From Bacillus sp. SLBN-46 (lineage in GTDB: Bacteria > Bacillota > Bacilli > Bacillales > Cytobacillaceae): DNA of 64,000 bases. The DNA lies in the NCBI RefSeq assembly GCF_031453555.1, contig NZ_JAVIZM010000001.1, positions 3,417,001-3,481,000 of the forward strand, read 5' to 3'. This document shows positions 52,248-60,741 of the stretch, one piece after another. The number at the start of each line of letters is the position of its first letter. The first letter of the stretch is position 1. Below the pieces are notes generated by a model. The model worked only from the letters and a program-made list of their open reading frames with translations, had not been told where the DNA came from and made no database searches. The position numbers and the translations under genes are program-made.

Positions 52248-52287
52248 AATAATCACTCCTAAATACGTTTTCACTGTCTGCATAGTG

Positions 52288-52330
52288 ATTATATGAAATT
52301 AACCACACTAATAAAGTGATTCAAATCACA
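52288..52330 (-). promoter_or_regulatory. hmp promoter with Fnr-type box at about -41.5
   Basis: TGTGATTTGAATCACT (minus strand of 52315-52330) equals the B. subtilis Fnr form TGTGA-N6-TCACT. TATAAT lies at 52288-52293, so the box centre falls near -41.5 from a start about 7 bases below the -10. There is no good -35, as expected for class II activation. Confidence 0.65.
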
Positions 52331-52640
52331 CATCGTTATATTTGAATAATTTGAACTAGTTCGAAAATCATAGATTTGTTAAATTTTCTTCAAATCTCCC
52401 TTTTTTTATTTGTAGTGTAAATGATAAAAATAGTTTGGTTTGGGTATGACAAATGTAACTTGACGAGTTATTTATCGCTCTTGTATTGTTTTATTTAGAA
52501 AGTAATACTACGTACCCTTTTTCCTATTTTTATACTTATTGATAGAATTGTGAAATAATGAATAAGTTACACGTGTAGTAGGCTCTATTCAGGGTATATT
52601 GTAAGTAAATTAGAGATTTCCACTGGAGGAAGAGGATTAT
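52331..52640. other. Remaining hmp-degV intergenic region
   Basis: About 310 AT-rich bases that must hold the degV promoter. I see no convincing -35/-10 pair, repeat or hairpin. Confidence 0.3.
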
Positions 52641-53489
52641 ATGAATAAGGCAAAGATTGCGTGGATCACTGATACGACTGCATCTCTAAGTAAAGAATTT
52701 ATTGAGCAGCATCATATACATGTAATTCCCCTGCACGTTGTAATTAATGATGAATTTTACAAGGAAACAGTTGAAATTACTGAAGAAGAATTTTATGAAA
52801 GAATGAAAAATGAAGAAGGTAAATTTCAATCCTCACAGCCCTCGATTTCTGACTTTGTAGACTTATATAATCAATTGAAGGGCGAGTACGATTTTGGAGT
52901 AGCCATTCACGCTTCTAGCCTTCTAACTGGAACCTATCAATCGTCCGTAATGGCAGCTGAAATGGAAGACTTTAAACTATATGCCATTGATTCGCAAACA
53001 GGTTCGTATCCCCTTTCTTTTTTAATTAAAAGAGGAATCGAGCTCGCCGAACAGGGGCTAGAAATTAGCGAAATTATCTCCCAGCTAAACGGTCTTCTTG
53101 ACCAAACCCGCTTATACTTAGTTCCATCGAACCTCGATCAACTTCATAAAAGCGGTAGGGTGTCTGGGAGCCAAAAAATATTAGCCTCCCTTTTTAATAT
53201 CAAACCGATTTTATCTATTGAAGAAGGAACAGCAAAAATAAAAGAAAAAGTCCGTACGGAGAAAAAAGCTTTTGCGTGGCTTGTAAATAAATTAAAAGAA
53301 GATCTTGAAACAAAATCTGTTAAGAAGGTTGCTATTGTACATGCGAATGATATCAAAAAAGCAACTGAGTTGGAAAAGGTAATTAAAGAAACCATTCCTG
53401 GTATCGAAACGGAAATATTAATGCTTATTACAGTTGCAGGAGTGCATACGGGTGTAGGTACACTGGGTCTGTCATGGGTTTGTGAATAA
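52641..53489 (+). CDS. DegV family fatty-acid-binding protein
   Basis: 282-residue two-domain DegV protein. The N-terminal ITDTTASLSKEF holds the conserved Thr/Ser that binds the fatty-acid head group, and HASSLLTGTYQS is the second conserved block. FakB proteins present bound fatty acids to the FakA kinase for phosphorylation and membrane lipid use; that role is inferred. GGAGGAAGAGG precedes the ATG. The next gene starts 4 bases after the stop, so the two are one transcript. Confidence 0.92.
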   Translation: MNKAKIAWITDTTASLSKEFIEQHHIHVIPLHVVINDEFYKETVEITEEEFYERMKNEEGKFQSSQPSISDFVDLYNQLKGEYDFGVAIHASSLLTGTYQSSVMAAEMEDFKLYAIDSQTGSYPLSFLIKRGIELAEQGLEISEIISQLNGLLDQTRLYLVPSNLDQLHKSGRVSGSQKILASLFNIKPILSIEEGTAKIKEKVRTEKKAFAWLVNKLKEDLETKSVKKVAIVHANDIKKATELEKVIKETIPGIETEILMLITVAGVHTGVGTLGLSWVCE

Positions 53490-53492
53490 AAG

Positions 53493-54080
53493 ATGAAAAA
53501 TAAGAAAAGGATGTTGTCCTATTTGAGTATTCTTGTGGCATTAGGACTGATTTATGTTGGTGTATTACAGTATAAAATCAGCCAGTTTACCCATGTAAAC
53601 GTGCCAAAAAATGCGGATTATATCATTGTACTCGGAGCAAGGGTTAAAGGGACGGTTCCTTCGTTAGCATTTGCAACCCGAATTAAAGCGGCCGCCAACT
53701 ATTTAAAGGAAAACAAAGATACCATTATAATTGCTTCAGGTGGAAAAGGTCCGGGTGAGGATATTTCTGAGGCAGAGTGCATAAAAAGAGAATTGATCAA
53801 ACTTGGCATTAGTGAGTCTCGAATTCTGTTAGAAAATCGGTCTACTGATACCTATGAAAATATTAACTACTCGAGAAAGCTAATTCCGAAAAATGCACAG
53901 TCAGGATTAGTTGTGACCAATACCTTTCATATTTATCGTGCGGTTTCGATAGCAAGTGACCAGGGTTTAGAAGTAGAAGGACTACCTGCCAAAACTCCCG
54001 TACAAGCTGTCGTAAAATCATATACTCGTGAATACTTAGCCATTACAAAGTTTTATTTAAAAAGATATATTCTAGATTAA
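53493..54080 (+). CDS. YdcF/ElyC (DUF218) family membrane-anchored protein
   Basis: 195 residues with one N-terminal helix (MLSYLSILVALGLIYVGVL) and a Rossmann-like DUF218 domain. Its blocks are ADYIIVLGARVKGTVPS, IIASGGKGPGEDISEA, LLENRSTDTYENINYS and LVVTNTFHIYRA. ElyC/SanA relatives act in envelope and peptidoglycan-precursor homeostasis. It follows degV at once; the ribosome site is weak, so translation may depend on coupling. A terminator follows. Confidence 0.9.
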   Translation: MKNKKRMLSYLSILVALGLIYVGVLQYKISQFTHVNVPKNADYIIVLGARVKGTVPSLAFATRIKAAANYLKENKDTIIIASGGKGPGEDISEAECIKRELIKLGISESRILLENRSTDTYENINYSRKLIPKNAQSGLVVTNTFHIYRAVSIASDQGLEVEGLPAKTPVQAVVKSYTREYLAITKFYLKRYILD

Positions 54081-54081
54081 T

Positions 54082-54117
54082 AAAGAGGTTGACTCACACG
54101 GGGTCAGCCTCTTTTTC
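54082..54117 (+). terminator. Terminator after the degV-ydcF unit
   Basis: AAAGAGGTTGAC pairs with GTCAGCCTCTTT, with a G-T pair, followed by T. It overlaps the start of the convergent GNAT gene end. Confidence 0.88.
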
Positions 54118-54118
54118 G

Positions 54119-54679
54119 TTATTTAATCTTTGCATATACACACGTATCTCTTACTTCTTTCCCATCTGCCGACAATCCATCATTTTTTAAGATTCCCTCT
54201 AATGTAAAACCTAATTTTTCTGGGATTGCACGGCTTTTCGTATTATTATAGTCACAGCGAATTTCCACTCGACGGGCCTTAAGCTCAGTGAAGGCAAATT
54301 CTGTTATTGCTTTAGTTGCCTCTGTAATATAGCCCTTTCCACTATGCCGGGTATCGATCCAGTAACCAATTTCAAATTTCGGCACATGCCAGTTAATTCT
54401 ATGCAAGCCTGAGGAACCAATAAATTCCCCGGTTTCTTTATCATAGAGATGCAGCCGTAAGTCTTCACGTGTTAAAAACTTCGCATGAGCATCCCTCATA
54501 TTTACTTCTACATCTTCTACAGTTTGTTCTCTATGGGCCCATGGCATCCATTCTTTCAGTTCATTCATGGAAGCTTGCATCGCATCATATACGCCTTTGC
54601 CATCTCCAGGCATTGGTTTGCGAATTAGTAGTCGCTCGGTGGAAAACTCCTCTGGAAAGTCTAATAATATCGGTTTCAT
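54119..54679 (-). CDS. RimJ/RimL-type GNAT acetyltransferase
   Basis: 186 residues from the ATG at 54679, with GAGGAGG upstream. ERLLIRKPMPGDG, GEFIGSSGLHRINW, FEIGYWIDTRHSGKGYITEA with the acetyl-CoA loop, and NTKSRAIPEKLGFTLEG are the standard RimL/YdaF blocks. It probably acetylates ribosomal-protein N-termini or small amines. Monocistronic. Confidence 0.92.
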   Translation of the reverse strand: MKPILLDFPEEFSTERLLIRKPMPGDGKGVYDAMQASMNELKEWMPWAHREQTVEDVEVNMRDAHAKFLTREDLRLHLYDKETGEFIGSSGLHRINWHVPKFEIGYWIDTRHSGKGYITEATKAITEFAFTELKARRVEIRCDYNNTKSRAIPEKLGFTLEGILKNDGLSADGKEVRDTCVYAKIK

Positions 54680-54750
54680 GTTCAAATCCTCCTCTTAACT
54701 ACTATAAAAATTCGCTAGGATGCAGTAAATTCCTTTTAATAAAAATTATT

Positions 54751-54911
54751 TCTACACACTTTTGGATTATTTCTACACAAAATCATGATATTTCTACACA
54801 GTTTTAGATTATATCTACACACTTTTAGGTTATATATACACGAATTCAGGTTTTATCTACACGAATTCAGGTTTTATCTACATGGTTTTGGATTACTTCT
54901 ACAAATCCACA
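54751..54911. repeat. Eight-unit array with exact 21-bp period
   Basis: The word TCTACAC or a close variant starts at 54751, 54772, 54793, 54814, 54835, 54856, 54877 and 54898, always 21 bases apart. Consensus TCTACACACTTTTGGATTAT. Units differ by substitutions but never by indels. It lies between the start of the GNAT gene and the terminator of proS. Confidence 0.9.
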
Positions 54912-54912
54912 T

Positions 54913-54944
54913 AAAGAAAGGCCCTCCCTTAAAGGAAGAGCCCC
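54913..54944 (-). terminator. Terminator of proS
   Basis: GGCTCTTCC pairs with GGGAGGGCC (two G-T pairs) around TTTAA, followed by TTTC TTT. Confidence 0.75.
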
Positions 54945-54949
54945 CAATC

Positions 54950-56381
54950 TTAGTATGCTTTTGCCCAATAAACCATCTTAGTAGCTTCTTTGCCGCAACA
55001 TACACATTTATTAGAAACTTGTTCTTGTTCAAATGGCATACATCTTGATGTTGCCCCAGTTTCTTCTTTAATTTTTTCCTCACAGGCTAAATCTTCACAC
55101 CACATAGCCTTGATAAATCCTGGTTTTGCCTCTAGAGATTCCTTTAATTCAGGAAGTGTAGTAGCTACAGAGGTTCTCTCTTCGCGATGCTTTAATGCCT
55201 TGTTGTAAAGGTTCGTCTGGATTTCATCCAGTAATGCAACAAGTCTTGCTTCCAATTCATCCATAGGCACAATCACTTTTTCTAAAGTATCACGTCTTAC
55301 CAATACAACTTGTTTATTTTCAATGTCTTTTGGTCCAACTTCTAAACGAACGGGAACACCTTTCATTTCATACTCATTGAATTTCCAGCCTGGCTTTTTA
55401 TCACTTGCATCAATATCAACTCGAGCCACTTGTCCGAGCGACTTTTTCAAATCATAGGCAAAGTCTAAAACGCCTTCTTTATGCTGAGCGATTGGCACAA
55501 TCATCACTTGCGTTGGTGCTGCTTTTGGTGGGATAACTAGACCTCGGTCATCACCATGAACCATGATTAACGCCCCAATGATTCTTGTAGTAAAGCCCCA
55601 AGATGTTTGGTGAACATACTGTTGTTTACCTTCTTTATCCGTATACTGGATGTTAAAGGCTTCTGCAAAACCTGTACCAAAGTGGTGAGAGGTACCAGAC
55701 TGTAATGCTTTTCCGTCATGCATTAAGCTTTCAATAGTAAATGTCGCTTTTGCACCCGCAAACTTTTCTTTTTCTGTTTTTTGTCCTTTTACAACTGGAA
55801 TCGCAAGGATTTCTTCACAAACGGCTGCATATACATTTAGCATTTTAATGGTTTCTTCCATTGCCTCTTCATCCGTTGCATGGGCCGTATGGCCTTCCTG
55901 CCATAAAAATTCTAATGTGCGTAAGAATGGACGTGTTGTTTTTTTCCCAGCGAACTACGTTAGCCCACTGATTATAAAGCTTTGGTAAATCTCTGTACGA
56001 ATGAATAATATTGCTATAGTGTTCACAGAAAAGTACCTCAGAAGTTGGGCGAACCACCAAACGCTCTGCTAATTCTTCAGAACCGCCGTGTGTAACCCAT
56101 GCTACTTCAGGAGCAAAGCCTTCAACATGGTCTTTTTCCTTTTGTAATAAGCTTTCAGGAATGAATAGAGGCATATAGACATTTTCATGTCCTGTTTCTT
56201 TGATTCGACGATCTAATTCATTTTTAATGTTATCCCATAAAGCATATCCATACGGACGGATAATCATCGATCCGCGAACGCTTGAATAGTCAATTAAATC
56301 AGCTTTTGTTACAACATCTGTATACCACTGTGCGAAGTCCTCATCCATCGCAGTGACATCTTTTACAAATTCCTTTGCCAT
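54950..56381 (-). pseudogene. proS: Prolyl-tRNA synthetase (short form), single-base frameshift
   Basis: A class II synthetase of about 476 residues without the editing insertion, read in two frames. The 5' part (56381 to about 55940) holds motif 1 and motif 2 text [13 protein letters not shown]; the 3' part (about 55940 to 54950) holds [12 protein letters not shown], the [10 protein letters not shown] motif 3 and a C-terminal Zn-type CVCCGKE. The frame breaks in RWEKTTRP at a run of seven A around 55938-55944 (minus strand GGGAAAAAAAC); six A would restore the frame. This could be a real lesion, with a second ProS elsewhere, or a homopolymer read error. The T-box upstream is intact. Confidence 0.9.
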
Positions 56382-56419
56382 TTTGACACCTCATTCATTT
56401 TTTAAAAAATAAATACAAC

Positions 56420-56671
56420 AACGAGATTCCGATTAAAATGCAAAAAGGCCTTGTTCCCAAAAAAGGGACCATGGCCTGGCGGTACCACCCTAAATTCATA
56501 AAGCATTCGCTTTAAACTCTTTGCATGATAACGGATTTGATCCGCATGTATCTTCAAAATATCCGATACAGAACTCAGAGGCAGGTTCAAACGACCGTCT
56601 TAAGAAACCTCGCACCAATGGTTTCCTCTCTTGGTAAGACACCTTCATTTTACTAATCCCCATCATCGTTT
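56420..56671 (-). promoter_or_regulatory. Proline T-box leader of proS
   Basis: The T-box sequence AGGGTGGTACCGCCAGG is at 56475-56491. The terminator GGCC..GGTCCC/GGGAAC..GGCC with TTTTT is at 56441-56476. Upstream lie stem I features AAGAGAGGAAACC and GAACCTGCC. In the specifier loop GAA is followed by CCT, a proline codon, at 56583-56585. Uncharged tRNA-Pro would favour the antiterminator, consistent with the proS gene below. Confidence 0.9.
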
Positions 56672-56828
56672 CAATAGTATTTTTGAAGAAATTATATATT
56701 TCATCTGCTTAAAAGTCAATTCGAAAAGGGAAATATTTTGCAACGGAGTGTGAGTAAATTTAGATTTGGCTTTAAACTTCAGTATAAAACGTGTAAAATG
56801 CAAGTAATTAAGTGAAGAGGTGACTTCC

Positions 56829-56963
56829 ATGACAAAAGAAGAAAAGGACCCGGTCGACGTAGAGAAAGAAGAGAAAGAGTTTTTACTTGAATACATTAGA
56901 ATGCAAAATGAAGCCCTTAAACGCATTTTCAAAAATACGATTGATAAAGAGAAAAAAGACTAG
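56829..56963 (+). CDS. 44-residue charged small protein
   Basis: MTKEEKDPVDVEKEEKEFLLEYIRMQ..., highly acidic then mixed, with no membrane segment; helical throughout. AGAGGTGA sits 7 bases before the ATG, an excellent ribosome site. It lies divergent from the proS T-box and 166 bases before the cupredoxin gene. Unknown function. Confidence 0.65.
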   Translation: MTKEEKDPVDVEKEEKEFLLEYIRMQNEALKRIFKNTIDKEKKD

Positions 56964-57129
56964 AACTGGCTCAAAAATTCCTTCCTCCACCTATTTCCTC
57001 AGCAAGATTCATAAAACGTTCATACAAATCACTTAAAAGACAATTTTGAAACCATTATTTGCATTTATAATACTCTTATGTTGTTTATTTTATAAAATTG
57101 AATAAGCCCACATTAGAGGAGACAAAAAG

Positions 57130-58023
57130 ATGACTATTTTTTCAATCATATCGGCAGTGATCGTTGCGCTAGGGACCGGTAATTCTATTTTTCTTGTATA
57201 CCGTAATAAAATCAAGCTGAATAACACTCCGGGTATCCTGCTTAGCATGGTGATTGCCATTATTACTGGCTTGTTAACTGGCAGTATCATTGGAATCATT
57301 TCGGGCGAGACATTCTTAGTCGTTGGCGTCAGCATGATCATAGGATTCGTTATTGGCTTCTTAGCAGGACACCCAATTGGGTTACTAGCTATACTGATGT
57401 CATCCATATTTGGATTAATCGGAGGAATTAATGGAGCCATTCTTGGGTTATTCCTACAATATATCAACCCTACCATTTTACTAGGTATATTATTAGGTTT
57501 CTATATTGTTATTATCGGATTTGTCATTGTCTATATTTATGTGACTACAAATAATAAATTTTCTATCGATACCAATGAGCTATCACCTTTTGCCATAATT
57601 GCTGGTGGAGTGGTACTAGTCTCTCTGTTTTTGTTTATGTATAGCACGGATATGGTAAAGGTTCCTGGTCAAAGCGAGACGACCCAAACCGAGGCTCAAC
57701 AGGAAACTAGTAGCACCAAGAAAATGGCTAAAACAGAGGTGGATGTCACAAAAGAAAGCTCACCTAAAGTAAAAATGCTCGTAACAGAAACTGGATATAC
57801 ACCAAACGTCATTCGTGTTAAAAAGGGCATTCCTGTAGAACTTGAGATTACCAATCCACTGGAAGATAGCTGTTTATCTACATTTAAGATTCCAGACTTT
57901 AATATTAACGATGTGAACTTAAAAGTAGGTACAACGAATCTTACCTTTACTCCTGAGAAGACTGGCGAATTCACCTTTAGCTGCGGTATGGAAATGTTTA
58001 AAGGGACCATCATTGTTGAATAG
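57130..58023 (+). CDS. Multi-helix membrane protein fused to a cupredoxin domain
   Basis: 297 residues. The first 175 contain five or six helices rich in Gly and Ile. A Ser/Thr/Gln linker (about 178-205) follows. A cupredoxin domain (about 210-297) contains ETGYTPNVIRVKKGIPVEL, C248 in EDSCLST, and FSCGMEMF with C285, M287 and M289, resembling the EfeO-type plastocyanin-like domain. The cupredoxin would lie outside the cell. Copper binding or electron transfer is likely, and the helical part may be a transport or tether unit. GAGGAG precedes the ATG. Confidence 0.82.
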   Translation: MTIFSIISAVIVALGTGNSIFLVYRNKIKLNNTPGILLSMVIAIITGLLTGSIIGIISGETFLVVGVSMIIGFVIGFLAGHPIGLLAILMSSIFGLIGGINGAILGLFLQYINPTILLGILLGFYIVIIGFVIVYIYVTTNNKFSIDTNELSPFAIIAGGVVLVSLFLFMYSTDMVKVPGQSETTQTEAQQETSSTKKMAKTEVDVTKESSPKVKMLVTETGYTPNVIRVKKGIPVELEITNPLEDSCLSTFKIPDFNINDVNLKVGTTNLTFTPEKTGEFTFSCGMEMFKGTIIVE

Positions 58024-58028
58024 CATAC

Positions 58029-58062
58029 GAAAAAGGCTGACTATATTGTCAGCCTTTTTCGG
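58029..58062. terminator. Terminator between the cupredoxin and PepSY-like genes
   Basis: GAAAAAGGCTGA and TCAGCCTTTTTC form a perfect 12-bp stem with flanking A and T runs, usable in both directions. Confidence 0.92.
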
Positions 58063-58069
58063 GTTTATA

Positions 58070-58603
58070 TTACAAAACTTCCATGTTTTCTAATTGACGC
58101 TTTCTCCTTTTACTGTCTGCACGAAGAATTTGAACAGATAAATAAATACCTGAACCAGTAAGGAAAATCATCGCAAGAGCAGCTAAATCAATCAACCATT
58201 TCACATCCGTATTTCCAATTCTACCTTCATGAAGACCACGGATGGTACTCATGAATGAGCCTTGCCCCAACCTTTCTCCACGAACCCCCTCTGGAAAATT
58301 TCCATTTCTGCCAAACCCACCAGATTCTTGAACTTGTCCGCCCTGCATGCCAGCTTGTCCCTGTGATGGGTTAGTTCCATTAAATCCATTTGGGCCCTGC
58401 ATTTGGCCATTTGCTTGTCCCTCACCCTGCCTGAATTGTCCTCTATTAAATTGGCCTTGTTGAAAGTTTCCTCTTTCACCTTCCATTTGTGTTTGACCGA
58501 TTAACCAAGGTTCATTCATTAGTAGCCCTGTAATAGACTCCAAAAAAATTAATACTGATGCAATTAAGCCAATCCATAAGTGCGCCTTTCTCATCTTCTT
58601 CAT
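58070..58603 (-). CDS. PepSY-associated-helix-like protein with Gly/Gln/Asn-rich loop
   Basis: 177 residues from the ATG at 58603, with GGGGAG upstream. Helix 1 starts RKAHLWIGLIASVLIFLES, the form of PepSY-associated membrane proteins. An extracytoplasmic loop of about 85 residues is low complexity (FQQGQFNRGQFRQGEGQ and GQAGMQGGQVQ). Then come GLHEGRIGNTDVKW and helix 2. The promoter holds the same two-component box as the efflux operon, and it lies directly after the kinase gene. It may be a sensor modulator or an effector at the membrane. Confidence 0.78.
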   Translation of the reverse strand: MKKMRKAHLWIGLIASVLIFLESITGLLMNEPWLIGQTQMEGERGNFQQGQFNRGQFRQGEGQANGQMQGPNGFNGTNPSQGQAGMQGGQVQESGGFGRNGNFPEGVRGERLGQGSFMSTIRGLHEGRIGNTDVKWLIDLAALAMIFLTGSGIYLSVQILRADSKRRKRQLENMEVL

Positions 58604-58647
58604 GACAGTACTTCTCCCCTCAAATGGTTGTTTCAACTAATAAATTC

Positions 58648-58679
58648 ATTATCGTGGGCGTTCCTTAAGATTTCCTTAA
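58648..58679 (-). promoter_or_regulatory. Response-regulator-type direct repeat at the PepSY-like gene promoter
   Basis: On the minus strand TTAAGGAA-ATC-TTAAGGAA (58661-58679) is followed by 7 bases and GATAAT (58648-58653). Two identical 8-mers with an 11-bp pitch, placed on one side of the helix in the -35 region, is the usual OmpR-type operator form. The same layout precedes the efflux operon. Confidence 0.75.
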
Positions 58680-58713
58680 AAAAAAGAACCCAAATTTAAT
58701 TTTTTTGGGCTCT
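58678..58713 (-). terminator. Terminator of the sensor kinase gene
   Basis: GAGCCCAAA pairs with TTTGGGTTC on the minus strand and eight T follow. It separates the kinase from the PepSY-like gene. Confidence 0.8.
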
Positions 58714-59973
58714 CGGAAAAATAATCTCTATTGTCGTTCCTTTACCAAGGCTACTTTGAACCTTTGTCCTTCCATGGTGTTTCTCAATGATCCATTTAGC
58801 AATAGACAAGCCCAAACCTGTTCCTTCAGCTGCAGTACGGGCTTTGTCACTTTGATAAAAACGATCAAATATTTTCGGAATATCTTCTTCTGGGATTCCA
58901 ATCCCGTTATCTTTCACTTCTAAGTAAATGGAGGAGTGACTTTGTCTACAAGATAACAAGATTTCTCCACCCTCCTGAGTGTATTTCATTGCATTGTCCA
59001 ATAGGATAACAATAAGCTGATGGATTCTCTCTTTATCTGCAAAGAATTCCACAGGTTCAAGCGTACTTAAGTGAAGCGTTTTTTCTTGGTACATAGCAAT
59101 CTCTTCATAATGATGAATTATTTCTTTTAAAAGCTCATCTAGTTGAAAAGCATTCTTCTTCATTTCAATTTGATCGGAATCAGATCTTGCCAACGTCAAT
59201 AAATTAGTAACAAGTTTCGAGAGTCTTCGTGATTCGTTTGAAATCGCGGATATATCTAAAATTTTATCCTGTATAGTTGCGCTTGGTGATCGAAAAAGAA
59301 TATCCGTTTTTGCCTGGATTACTGCTAAAGGGGTTCTTAATTCGTGTGATGCATCCGATACAAATTCAGTCTGCTTTTGCCATGCTCTTTTGATTGGGAC
59401 AAGTGCCTTGCCTGCTAAGAAATAACCAGAGATTACAGCTAATACCACTCCAATTCCAATACCCACTGTAATAATTAATAATAACTGGTTGAGTAATTCT
59501 TTTTCAGAGTTAACGTTTCGAATAAATTGAACCGTCACTTTCCCTAATTCAGGATGGTTTACCTCAAACGCTACATACCTATAAGAAAACTCCTCCACTT
59601 CTACATCCTGCAGGCTGTTTAATGCCTTAGGGCGTATGGCGTTTTCATGATCGAGAAAAAGGTCAGCTTCACGATTTTGCTCTGCTATAAGTTTCTTATT
59701 TTCATCCCATATTAATGTCATAATTCTCGGGTCTCTTCTCATGACCCTCAGGAAAGACTTCCCTTCTCCCTCTCGCATATCATCTTTATCAGGACCAATA
59801 CCAGGTCTTGGTTGCTCCTGAAAATGGTCAAGAGATTCTTGTAACGACTGATTGACATCCTTATATAATCTACTATCTGTATAAAAATAGATGGTGCTTC
59901 CTAGAATGCTAATGAGGACAATAAAGACAATGGAATTAATAAATGTTAATCGTATATGAGTTTGCCGGAACAT
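58696..59973 (-). CDS. Two-component sensor histidine kinase
   Basis: 425 residues from the ATG at 59973, with AGGGGGTG upstream. Two helices (about 9-30 and 165-190) bracket a 130-residue extracytoplasmic domain with an acidic segment (PDKDDMREGEG). HisKA has the phospho-His in DASHELRTPLAV, and HATPase_c has LDNAMKYTQ, DNGIGIP and GTGLGLSIAKW. The regulator gene ends 9 bases upstream, so they are co-transcribed. The signal is unknown; an envelope cue fits the neighbours. Confidence 0.93.
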   Translation of the reverse strand: MFRQTHIRLTFINSIVFIVLISILGSTIYFYTDSRLYKDVNQSLQESLDHFQEQPRPGIGPDKDDMREGEGKSFLRVMRRDPRIMTLIWDENKKLIAEQNREADLFLDHENAIRPKALNSLQDVEVEEFSYRYVAFEVNHPELGKVTVQFIRNVNSEKELLNQLLLIITVGIGIGVVLAVISGYFLAGKALVPIKRAWQKQTEFVSDASHELRTPLAVIQAKTDILFRSPSATIQDKILDISAISNESRRLSKLVTNLLTLARSDSDQIEMKKNAFQLDELLKEIIHHYEEIAMYQEKTLHLSTLEPVEFFADKERIHQLIVILLDNAMKYTQEGGEILLSCRQSHSSIYLEVKDNGIGIPEEDIPKIFDRFYQSDKARTAAEGTGLGLSIAKWIIEKHHGRTKVQSSLGKGTTIEIIFPRAQKN

Positions 59974-59982
59974 TTGCACCCC

Positions 59983-60654
59983 CTATTCTTCGTTAAGCAT
60001 GTAACCTACGCCACGAATCGTTTTTATGTCAGCATGATAACCTGTAGGTTCTAGTTTTTTACGAAGATGATGCATGAAGACCTCAACGATCGCTATTGTT
60101 GTATCAGAATCAAAGCCCCATACACGATCATATATTTGTTCTTTTGTTAAAATAGCCCCTTTATTTTGAATGAGATATTCTAACAGTTCATATTGTTTGG
60201 AGGTAAGTTTAATCGATTCTCCATTTGCCACAATGTCTCTTTCTTTCCCTAACAATTCAATCCCCCGATATTGAATGGTTTGATTGGTAGTCAGGCTGCC
60301 ACTTCTACGTAATAAGGCTCGAATCCTCGCTTTTAACTCAGCCGCTTGAAATGGCTTCACTAAGTAATCATCTCCGCCGCTATCTAATCCCTTCACACGG
60401 TCTTCTAACGAATCTCTGGCCGTTAGAAAGAGGACTGGGATTTTTAAACCTTCTTTTCTTATTGTCTGGAGCACTTCAAAACCATCTATTTCAGGAATCA
60501 TTACATCCAACACAATCACATCATGGATATTCTGCATTGCTAAAAATAAAGCATCTTCCCCATTCGCTGCTTGGTCCACTTCAAATTCATCTGATAAAAG
60601 CTGAACAATAGACTCGAGCAACGGAATATTATCTTCTACTACTAATAAACGCAT
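59983..60654 (-). CDS. OmpR/PhoB-family response regulator
   Basis: 223 residues. Receiver: acidic pair E7-D8, phospho-Asp D50 in VLDVMIP, T78 and K100. C-terminal winged helix with the typical ILTKEQIYDRVWGFDSDTTIAIVEVFMHHLRKKLEP block. Partner of the kinase below. Likely operators are the TTAAGGAA direct repeats at the PepSY-like and efflux promoters. An 87-base gap separates it from the permease gene above; no terminator is seen there, so read-through from the efflux operon is possible. Confidence 0.94.
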   Translation of the reverse strand: MRLLVVEDNIPLLESIVQLLSDEFEVDQAANGEDALFLAMQNIHDVIVLDVMIPEIDGFEVLQTIRKEGLKIPVLFLTARDSLEDRVKGLDSGGDDYLVKPFQAAELKARIRALLRRSGSLTTNQTIQYRGIELLGKERDIVANGESIKLTSKQYELLEYLIQNKGAILTKEQIYDRVWGFDSDTTIAIVEVFMHHLRKKLEPTGYHADIKTIRGVGYMLNEE

Positions 60655-60741
60655 CCCTATCTCTCCTAGTAACTAAGATCTTTTATTAAATTATATAGTA
60701 AAGGAAGCGGCCGCAAAAGGAACGATCCGCTTACATTCATT

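Noticed and set aside
52248..52283. Longer N-terminus for hmp
   Set aside because: It lies upstream of a well-placed ribosome site and TTG that gives the family's usual start.
54751..54911. CRISPR-like array
   Set aside because: Units are contiguous 21-mers without unique spacers, and no cas gene is present.
54785..55048. Open reading frame on the plus strand across the 21-bp array
   Set aside because: It has no ribosome site, its heptads come only from the repeat, and its end runs antisense into proS.
56402..56590. Minus-strand reading frame over the T-box
   Set aside because: It lies inside the structured leader and its terminator.
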